From assembly GCA_032622095.1 (NCBI GenBank), contig CP136064.1, positions 174,354,310-174,418,309 on the forward strand: a DNA stretch of 64,000 nt, written 5' to 3'. Within the stretch, counting starts at the first letter, position 1. Each line of letters opens with the position of its first letter. The stretch comes from Siphonodentalium dalli (taxonomy: Eukaryota > Mollusca > Scaphopoda > Gadilida > Siphonodentaliidae). The notes beneath the pieces are model-generated. The model ran no database searches, was not told where the DNA came from, and saw only the letters and a program-made list of their open reading frames with translations. Both the position numbers and the translations under genes were made by a program. Shown piece after piece: positions 55,340 to 64,000 of this stretch.

Positions 55340-57590
55340 TTGTGCATCCAAAACAATCATGCCGACTCTGTGTTACATTAAAGAGCATTTAGTTTTAATT
55401 TATCGTAACGCGGTAACAGATAAGTTTTGTTTATTTTTGTGTTTTGTATGGATGTCAGATGATGCATTTCATAAATTATATCCCGCATAATTGGTATATA
55501 TTCATATTATATGAAGCATGTATATGATAGCAATATATACATTTATATATATTTTTGGAATATTGCTCCCCCAAAACAATCTTGCCGACTGACACTGATG
55601 ACAATTCGGTGCATGGTTAGTGGCCTAAAAAATTAGCACTCCAGCAGCATGGTCTATTCAATATCCCACTCATAAAACGTCCACGACGACAATGCATTTA
55701 TTAATTTTTTTTTTTTAAAAGCTTCAATAACTAATAACTTTATTCACAACTGTAATGCATAAATTATCATATATAAACCTTAGCCCAGCCCAAATTACAC
55801 CACATACAAGACTTAATTTCAATTGTTGACATGCTGCCATATTACATGTGCACTCTTTGCCAATTCTATGCTTTTAACGTCGCCACCCACGATTACATTA
55901 TATTGATGAGGTAGACACCATTAACTCCGACTCCAATTTCGCATTTTAGGTTTGTCAACTCATATGACATCATATGATGTTTAGTGATGGAGATAGCCGG
56001 GCAACCAGTGGAGGTAATTATTTTTTTGGCTTATTTATTATGCGATAGTTATGGGACTTAGGTCATTGTGTTAATAATAGGGTTGCTTTCCGACAGTGTT
56101 TTGTTGTATTCATCAGGATAGCAATCCTTTAATGAAATTCATAAAAATTCTATAGCTCCTATTTAGAGGGTCACGTGATGAGGGATGTGGCCTGTATGGC
56201 GAGTGATGGCAATAGCTCAAACTTGCAAGTTGAGCTAATACCCAGTAGTGATTGAAAGTGAATTTTTGTGTAACCCAAATTTGGAAGCCTCTTATATCAG
56301 ATCAACAATATTGAACTGTTTCATATAAATTTATAATCTCCAATTAACCATGTGAACCCATAACACCGTTACTTTGGTGCAAACGAACGGTGTCTATATC
56401 CCGTAACAACAATATTTTGATGCAGCCGATAGCAAATTTATATATAGTATAACCAGCATCAGACCCACTGATTTATATTTAAATGGCACCCGCATATGTC
56501 AGCATTGCCCATGGTGTGTATGAATGGTTGAACGCTAGTATATATGCATAGCATTTAGTCCAGTTTACTTGCGCATGCAGTGCAATGAGAAATAAATGGT
56601 TTATATTGTACTTATACATGACATACACACTATGGTGTGAATATGGAATGGTTGCCTGCTAGTATCGGGTAAGAATATCTGCATATAGCATGGGCTATAA
56701 TTAAAAAAAACATGCATTTTTAGGGTAAAAATTTCACTGAATGGTTAGTGCAATGGTGTCGTTCGATCATTTGTGGTATTTTCTTAGCAACCGTTGCTAT
56801 CCATAAATAGGGCATTTGGTTTACTCTTCTGGTCAGGTATATCTCAAATTTCACATTAGGGTATTACCTGCAACGAAAACGACGCTGTAAGCTACAATTG
56901 AATTTTCCAGTCAATTACGGGTAGTTGCCCAGCAACAGTTACCAAGGAGTTGCCGTGTGGCAAAGTCACCCGATTTTATAATGATCAGTGATCCATGGGG
57001 GACAAACCTTTAAAGTTTCAGACCTGTGTCCAATTTAAACATAACCAACATCATACGACAAGACGCTATCTAATTTAAGGGAAAACACAAATGGGGAGCC
57101 CCGGGTCAGGGTGTCCATCACTGTGGGACGTCATGGTTCAAAGGGTTAATAATTCAAAACTAACTGGTCAGAATTCCCTGTCATATGATATCCATAACGC
57201 GGTGAAAGGACACAAAGCTATAATGATTTTTCAAATAACTTATATTTTCATAAATACATGTAAAAATCAAATGAAAAACACAACAAGGTATATTAAACTC
57301 ACAACAAATGGTCAATGAAATTTATTCAGATTCTGCATAAATTGGGATGAATAGACTTTCCATTTAGCCAGACCAAAATGTGGGGGGACCGATTACATTT
57401 TTGAAACATCAGTACATTCTATAAATGCCAGATGTATAAATATATATTAGTACAATAGTTATTCAAATCTGATGTTTCCATAATATGTTTGTTATCAAAT
57501 AATATTTGATCATCGACATATTACACTTCTTCATTCCCAGACGCTTGACAAAAATTAAAATTCATACAATGTTATGAAAGTATCGAAAGT
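55340..57590. other. Gene-free AT-rich stretch
   Basis: No coding signal. At 56194-56236 there is an isolated repeat end ('gagtgatggcaatagctcaa', ACTTGCAAGTTGAGCTA), the inverted counterpart of the hairpin at 16011, with no cores attached. A 75-codon frame (57091-57318) has no motif. Confidence 0.45.
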
Positions 57591-57594
57591 ACTG

Positions 57595-57850
57595 TACTGA
57601 ATAGGTTGTTTGTTACATGCGTGTTCCTAGAACTACAGTGTTCTTGCTGTGTTGTAGTTACAAATCTGTATGCCCCAAGTGTATCATACAGATCCCGTTG
57701 ACATCACACAACTTAAATGATGTTCGCCTCAACCATAAAACCGGGAAAATAAAATAAAAGCATCATCACACATGACAAAACAAACAAGCCCTGTATGTGC
57801 CTGAATAAACCATCTAAGTCTGTTTTTTTAATTCACGGATTCCAAGACGG
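57595..57850. repeat. Direct repeat, distal copy (partner at 60385-60560)
   Basis: Shares 'tgttacatgcgtgttcc', 'gcctcaaccataaaaccgg', 'aaataaaagcatcatcacacatga' and 'tgtgcctgaataaacca' with the partner. The two copies flank the nested hAT elements at a distance of about 2.8 kb. Confidence 0.65.
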
Positions 57851-58370
57851 GTGTCGTGTAATAAACACAGAAAACAGACAATAAAGACATACTATGGACT
57901 TGTACGAGTGCGATAAATTTATAAGTTAGTTCTCAGGCTCTATGCCAACCTGGGGAATGTAGCATTCTACTAACAACACCGAAAATTTCAAAGAAATCGA
58001 CCATACCACTCCATAGAAAACATCGTCTGAACCAGTGTTCGCGCTGTCAGTAGCCAAATTAGCCAATGGCTAATCTTTTTCGAATTTGGCTAATAAAAAT
58101 TTCATTTGGCTAAAATTTTGGCTAAACATTTTTTGACCCCAAATAGAGACTGGAAGCATGAATTTTTGGCAAGTGGGTTTTTAATTCTGTGATGTGAACG
58201 ATCTAGTCCGAAAACATCGTATATGTAAGTGGGAATATATCGCCGACTGTACCAAGGGAAACCCGATCGCGGACAGTACAAAGGGAAACCCGTCACTCTG
58301 CACGAAAAAAGCAAAAGGTCATATCATTATTTTACATTTAATCCGCTAATCCCCCATTGTCTGTCTGGTC

Positions 58371-59403
58371 CAGACTTGTTTACCCTCCCGATTTTCGCGG
58401 GAGACTCCCGATTTTAATCGTCTTTTCCCGTGCTCCCGATCCGGAAACAGAATCTCCCGATTTCAAATGTCTATACCAGATTAACCAGAATAAAAAAATA
58501 ATTTACAGTGATTAATAGGCTGTCCCTGTGGCGACTAAAACAGGCGCAAAAATCAATTAGCTAGCGGCTGACCACACGCAATGAAGCCATGCGGGTGCAA
58601 TAAATCAACTTAGACTAATCCTACCAGCGACACTGGTATTCATGTCGGCTTTGATTCTTTTGTGAAAGTGACGATAGAGTAAGTGGAAACTGAGCTGTAT
58701 TTGTCAATATCATAAACGGCGGATTTCCTTACAAGCTTATGTGTGACTATATAACGAAACACATTTTTCTTTCGTCATAACAAATCACTTATTTACTACC
58801 ATTTATGTCTAAATCTCTCTGTTCACAATGTCTGAAACTCCGACCAAAAAGCGCAAGTTAGATTCGTCCGATACGCCAAGTAAAAAACGAAAATATGATT
58901 CAAAGTTCCGTGACGTCTGGAAAGTTGAAATGACCGCGGAGACCAGAAAGTAACTAAGTACATTTATATACCCGTCATTTTGACGGGCAATCCCCTAGTT
59001 TGTTTTAGTTCCGTTTCCGTCTTTGTGGTATTCCGTGTTTTATATACGCAATAACAGTACGCGAAACGAACAGACCTCAAACAATTCTGTCAATGCGTAC
59101 TTTCTTTAAATTCACCGATGTTATCTGATGTTACTGAATATATTTGGCGACACAATTATCCGAGAGCACCATTTTATAGCGTGCAAATATAGTTTTAATT
59201 GTTGTATTGCCTTGTTCGAAATAAAACGTGATCCATAACCGGAAAATCGTAATTTTATTCCCAATGATTCAGTGATTTTAGAAAGTAGAGACACTCGGTA
59301 GTCGGTGTCAAGGATATGAAGTTTTTCTCCCGATTTTTCACTAAATCTCCCTATTTCTGAGGACAAATCTCCCTATTTCAAATTTTGAAAGTAAACAGGT
59401 CTG
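58371..59403. mobile_element. hAT element, inner (1033 bp), 8-bp target duplication
   Basis: The ends CAGACTTGTTTAC and GTAAACAGGTCTG are inverted with one mismatch, flanked by GTCTGGTC at 58363-58370 and 59404-59411. CTCCCGATTT / AAATCTCCC words are repeated near both ends. It carries a 41-codon coding remnant at 58828. It lies entirely within the outer hAT element, so it inserted later. Confidence 0.9.
58828..58953 (+). pseudogene. N-terminal remnant of a hAT-type ORF (41 codons)
   Basis: Starts MSETPTKKRKLDSSDTPSKK and continues RKYDSKFRDVWKVEMTAETR to a stop at 58951-58953. Two basic clusters (TKKRK, SKKRK) look like nuclear-localisation signals, and 'KYDSKFRDVW' resembles the region that precedes the DNA-binding finger in hAT and related proteins. 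No finger or catalytic domain follows. The coding-like composition differs from the AT-rich surroundings. I read it as the start of the transposase left after internal deletion. Confidence 0.5.
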
Positions 59404-60254
59404 GTCTGGTCACTCACGGGGCTCCTGCACAATGCATGTTTATGATGACATTGTATTTATGACGGCCAAGGTTTATGAGCACCAAGTCTAAGACAATAGC
59501 TTAATCAGCCAAATGTGAATCACGACAGATATTTTGTGGCTATTTTTCGTCAATACCGATACATTCAAAATAATATACATGCGTTTATGACAGATTGTAA
59601 TTTGATAATGGCGTAACAATATTAAGTTATTTGTTTCCAAAGGTCACTTAGATATTTTCGCAAGGATAATTAATATTTAATGATTTAAAAGAAGAAAGTG
59701 GGGAAATGTCCATATACCCACTCATCCCGGGTTACCCCCCCCCCCCCCCCCCCCCCCCCCAAAATCACTCTTTCACATAAAGATTAATAAATTTTTAATA
59801 AATGACATATATAAAAATATATCTAGTTCATCAAAATTAGTTTAATTAATTGTGTATTTTACCTGTGCCTGTTAGATTTGACATTTTAGTCATTAATTGT
59901 GAACCAACCATAAAACGATGATTTAATTTGGCCATAGTTTTTTTTAATTTGGCCAAAACAAATTGGGCTAAAAAAAATTTCATTTGGCTAATAAAATTTT
60001 CATTTGGCTAAATTTGTTTTCGGTCCAGCGCGAACACTGGTCTGAACTAAGCTCAATTGTAAATATTTACATCTCAATTCGGGACGCAACAATCGGCGAT
60101 AAACTAAGGCAAATTTAGTTAATGTATAAGAATGACAGTGTGTGTTGTCAATTTGGATTAATATTCGTAAAAAAAATAACTACTTTGAGCAAGATTATTC
60201 TCCATTTCTATTTGCTCACCCTGCCGGAGTGGTTCACATCACTTTAATGGATTT

Positions 60255-60660
60255 GTCGATAAGGTACGTGTGCCATGCCCATCACGAAAGGATAGAAATC
60301 GATGCTATGGCTCTCGTTCTATCCTTCCACGCTGGCACGCTGGCACTTGTATCAACAAACCAATTAACACACTTGTATCGTTCTGTGTATTTATTACATG
60401 CTTGTTCCCAGAATTTCATCCTGTCGACGTAAACAACGTTTGCCTCAACCATGAAACCGGAACTATAAAATAAAAGTATCATCACACATGATACACAATA
60501 CACTGCATGTGCCTGAATAAACCTTGTAAATCTGTGTCTTTTTTAATTCAAAGATTCTAGGGTGAATGGGTTTGTCGATACAGCACTTGTGCCATCATGG
60601 AAGGATAGAACTCGAATGCCTCTCATTCTCTCCTTCCATGCTGGCAGTCATGCCGTATCC
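60255..60660. repeat. Local tandem duplication, with the proximal copy of the 57.6-kb repeat
   Basis: The segment 'gtgccatgcccatcacgaaaggatagaa...ctatccttccacgctggc' (60268-60335) recurs in altered form at 60590-60645. Between them lies the copy of the 57.6-kb direct repeat (60385-60560). A minus-strand AATAAA lies at 60390-60395, about 350 bases beyond the stop of the gene at 60745. Confidence 0.55.
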
Positions 60661-60744
60661 TCAATCCAATTAACACACTTGTGATGTTCTGTGTATATAT
60701 GTCCTCTGGCTCTAAAAACATGGAAATATCATCAAATTCTGAAC

Positions 60745-63552
60745 TCAAAATAGCTTGAGAGCAGATGATGTGTTGTCATCACCACAACCTCCAAAGCTGA
60801 AGGAAAACCCTCCAGATGTATCGGATGTCTTATCTTGATTGCTGTTGTCTCCACCACCTCCAAACAGAGACATCAATGTCGAGTTTTCATCTGATTTGTC
60901 TTGTCCACCAAAGCTGAAACTGAAATCTCCAGATTCTGAAAAAGGGAGAAATGAAAAAAAACAACATTAAACATAAAATAATGTTTTTTTGGATGGAGGT
61001 GGGGGAGGTGCCAGGTCTTGGCTATACTAATAATCAGAATTAATGTTTAGTAAATCTATAAATTATTAATATTGACGCTCAGTTCAGAGAGTGGTCAATA
61101 CCAAATATTGGAATTGCTGGAAATTGTTTTTTTGTTGTAAATTTGTAAGATTCGTTACTCTGAGAAATCATTGGATAAAACCCATTGTATCCTTTCCCTC
61201 ATCTTGACCTATCACTATTCTTTTTTTTTTATTCATTTGCTTACATTGCTTGATCTTCGGATGTCTTAACACTTTCATGAGGGAGCCTCGCATATATCAG
61301 ATAATTCACCGGCTTACAAGGTCAAGGTAAATATTGTTAGCCAATGCATTGCCTTATATATGTGAGGCATCCTATGGGCGACTATAAGAGAATGCATTGG
61401 CACAGGCATTTTGCAAAAATTCAAATGAAAAATGTCCCACTAGATTATCGCATTATATAAGAAAATATTGATTCATTGAACCGTTTCCAGACTTCGACTC
61501 ATATCTATTATTTTATACCCCGGAAACTATAAAAAACATGTTTAGGAAGAGATAGACCAATGGACGAAACCTGTATTTAGTCGGTATCCTTCAAACAAAC
61601 AAGGGCCGCAACTCTGATAAAAATGAATGGACGAAACCCGTAGTATGTGGATATCATTTCCCCAAGCTGTGCTATCACAATACAAAAATACAACACCCCA
61701 GATTTCTATTTAATAACCCTCCTATAGTCATGCCCAAACCATTGCCATTCATTGGAAAGCTCTCTGTTTTAGTCGGAAATATGGCTTGTTGCCATTCATC
61801 AGAAAGCTCTCAGTAAGAGCTTTCCGATGAATGGCAACAAGCCATATTTCCAACTAAATCATGAAAAATTACCCATAATTCTGCTGTGGTTAAGGAGTAA
61901 ATTATTTAGGGCATTACTGTACTAATGAATGTACGTACTTACGGAAAGCCAGACAGAGCCCTCAAATATTATACTGCGAACCACATTCGGGGGTCAGAGG
62001 CATAATAAGAGAAAAGTAATAACTATTGACATGAAATACATACTTTTTCTAGTACTGGAGTGTTTTTAGAGAAATATTCTATACCTGGACTGGATGGAGA
62101 AGCAAATATTGATTTTGTTGAGTTTTCATTCCCTGCATCTCCTCCAAGGAAGTTGAACATGTTGGATGATCCATATGAGTCTGATGGTGTCGGGTCCTGA
62201 ATGAGAACAGAAATGTAGCTATTATGTATAAATTTTAGACATTATTATAGTATTCAACAAGTGTAGGCCAGTCGGTTTCAATCTTAGTTAAACTTTCAAA
62301 CAATTACATTCTTTCAATTTTCTTGTTTGAATATAATATATCTCATTGATATAATGTGCACATTACATTCCTTCAATTTTCTTGTTTGAATATAATATAT
62401 TTGATATAATAGGCACCAGATTTTACCACCATAAAACACATGACCCTCAGCTATCATAATTCTATGGCGTAATAGAAGGCATATTTAATCATTAACTGTG
62501 TGTAAACATAATATTATTACCTGCCGAAAGAAGCTGGATATGAATGGACTATCATTTGTATCACTGTCCTGAAAGTAAATTTAAGCAACATAAATATCTA
62601 ATTAGAATTACTACCATATTAAAATTATAGAAGAATGTATTTCTCAGTTATAATCTCATGCAATTTTTTTTTATTTTAATCTGTTTATAGATATGAAAGT
62701 TTAATATCATCTGGAAATGAAGTAGACAGACAAAAGATGGATGAACTATTTGCAAAATATGTCTTGTTCAAACAGATATATAGAAAGCAGACAAGGTTGT
62801 TTCTGTTAGGGATGTGACCTGAAAAATTAAGTTGACCAATATGCTGTAAAAAGAGTTAATCTATATAAACAGTTAAATTAAAAAAATATCCACATTCAAT
62901 TTATTTTTAGTTAGACTGTTAAACTTGGACTACAAGAGACGGAAAAGATAGAAAAGCTGTAAAAACCAGCCTTAAACATTCTTCACTACATTATTTTGTT
63001 TTACTATTCTCTGTCCTTTCTTTATTTGTCAGCAGTCAGAGGAAAATTACTCTAGTTTTTTAATTCAGAGAGCGCCGAGCCGAGATAGGTGACAAAATAT
63101 AACTTTTCACAATGTTTCATAGGGCACCCTACCTAAAACATAACATAGTTTCAGAGGTTAACAGGCATTAGCCAACTGGTTAACAGGGCATAAAAATCGG
63201 AAAGATTGTAAACATATTTGCAAATTGTGGAACGAATGTAGACACTTAATAAGATTCAACTTCGTTTTCCTGCTTTCGTTCTGATTTGGTGACTTCATGG
63301 TAAAGAATGTAACGAGGCGCATCAAAAATGCATGGCGATTCAGACAAAGAGTCATGTGTCAACTCTGTACAAACATAATATATCTGCCAAATACTTCCAA
63401 GTTATATACTTTTGGAAATGGTAGTGTATTCCCTATATAAAGTTGTTCCCACTCCCCCCAATTTCACAAATAACCACAAAGATGCGTCCATGCAGTTTGT
63501 GTCCACCAAATAAATTTTACCTTGTCATATAGTGTAGAATCGTACGGGGACA
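60745..63552 (-). CDS. 3' end of an unrecognised host gene, four exons
   Basis: Minus-strand exons are 63521-63552, 62521-62568, 62085-62196 and 60745-60935 (stop at 60745-60747). Each is bounded by AG and GT, and the phases fit throughout (2+30, 48, 112 and 191 nt). The first acceptor has a weak pyrimidine tract, so that exon is least sure. The joined product runs from SPYDSTLYDKDSDTNDSPFI through FNFLGGDAGNENST to ESGDFSFSFGGQDKSDENST, LMSLFGGGGDNSN, GGFSFSFGGCGDD and a final SSALKLF. It is acidic and Ser/Gly/Asn/Phe-rich, with two FSFSFGG repeats and no globular domain, so it is probably a disordered tail. I cannot name the protein. FG-type repeats recall nucleoporins but are too few to conclude. 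The remaining exons lie beyond the window. Intron 3 holds a MITE hairpin. Confidence 0.6.
61768..61921. repeat. Hairpin MITE in an intron
   Basis: Arms 61768-61810 and 61816-61858 pair over 43 bases with two mismatches around the loop CAGTA. The sequence continues into GAAAAATTACCCATAATTCT and GCTGTGGTTAAG, the same block as in the 7.7-kb hairpin element. A partial third arm lies just upstream (61741-61767). Confidence 0.8.
62303..62415. repeat. Short tandem duplication in an intron
   Basis: 'cttcaattttcttgtttgaa' followed by 'tataatatat' occurs twice, about 60 bp apart, inside the intron between the 112-nt and 48-nt exons. Confidence 0.6.
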
Positions 63553-64000
63553 CTGATAATGTAAAACATTGTTCAAATCCTAGATTAGGAAGGTAATCAA
63601 ATCCAAGATGGCGTCCAAGTTGGCCGCCAATTTTTATATTGACACTCTATACACCAGATGTATGCTAACCGAACTAGATCATGGCGAGTGCTTTATATAA
63701 TATGGCATTTTCTTGGATGGAGTCTGTATCTTAATACGTATAAGGCAACTGGCTACGTAAAACCGATGATGGAGATCAAAATGGCCACCAACATAAACAG
63801 AACTGTTCCGATAAAACGACCAACTTCTGAGTTGCAAGAAAATCGCATGGTATGACTGTTGTAGCTTATTTGTTCGTACATATATGTCATTGTGGCCAAC
63901 GTGATCCGTATCTGAAGAAACTAGGGGCATTAAGATAGTAACTGTTCATTAATTTCTCCAAATAACGACATCATATATTAATGTTAAATTGCCTAAATAG
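63553..64000. other. Presumed intron of the minus-strand gene
   Basis: Contains AAATGGCC and AAGATGGCG words of dispersed repeats near 63600 and 63780. Open frames on both strands show no motif, and no further exon could be placed. Confidence 0.3.

Larger units (their letters stand above)
58033..60039. mobile_element. hAT element, outer (2007 bp), 8-bp target duplication
   Basis: CAGTGTTCGCGCTG at the left is perfectly inverted at the right end, and GTCTGAAC is duplicated on both sides (58025-58032 and 60040-60047). This is the hAT signature (CAGTG ends, 8-bp duplication). TTGGCTAA words occur many times near both ends (both orientations), as expected for transposase sites. It has no transposase of its own and contains a second hAT element. 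A run of about 30 C lies near 59737. Confidence 0.9.

Overview
The window looks like a stretch of animal genome from a marine invertebrate, most likely a mollusc. I infer this from the repeat types: families with 'catacc aaattt ca' phrases, GACGGACGG-type tracts and short terminal hairpins, a tRNA-headed SINE ending in a 'gcgac...aaccaacc' tail, and pearl/Helitron-like tandem-core elements. No ribosomal RNA, tRNA gene, operon or complete host gene is visible. Nearly everything recognisable is mobile or repeated DNA, so long open frames are mostly by-products of repeat units.

Layout. 0-2.6 kb: little except a foldback, a weak exon-like segment and a LINE reverse-transcriptase tail (minus). 2.65-6.1 kb and 9.73-14.0 kb: two near-identical direct copies of a repeat array, with 7 and 8 terminal-hairpin units. 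6.4-7.0 and 14.2-14.8 kb: two copies of a TTAA-flanked MITE. 15.0-20.7 kb: a candidate large DNA transposon bounded by a perfect 30-bp inverted repeat. It carries a transposase-family N-terminal gene (18.05-19.35 kb) whose middle is a Pro/Val minisatellite, and a SINE sits upstream of the gene. 20.9-23.8 kb: a broken Penelope-like element (reverse transcriptase plus GIY-YIG), split by a hAT-like insertion and followed by a hammerhead-like motif. 25.1-29.2 kb: a 4-kb interval bounded by about 90-bp inverted repeats and containing a Mutator-like MITE.

30-34.6 kb: diverged tandem repeats and a dispersed repeat whose inverted partner lies at 41.3-42.4 kb. A TTAA MITE sits in the first copy and the second keeps the empty site. 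34.6-40.9 kb: a head-to-tail run of Helitron-like units on the minus strand, each with 2-5 core monomers. 42.5-47.0 kb: a LINE interrupted by a 3.2-kb foldback element whose arms are inverted tandem arrays and whose loop holds decayed C2H2 zinc-finger repeats. 48.2-54.6 kb: further hairpin-terminated tandem-core repeats, one inserted into another with its empty site nearby. 54.6-55.3 kb: an internally deleted Tigger/pogo-like element. 58.0-60.0 kb: two nested hAT elements, both with perfect 8-bp target duplications.

The best host gene is on the minus strand at 60.7-63.6 kb. Four phase-consistent exons encode the Gly/Phe/Ser-rich C-terminus of an unrecognised protein. The main story of the window is layered transposition, including three filled/empty or nested insertion sites that can be read directly from the sequence.
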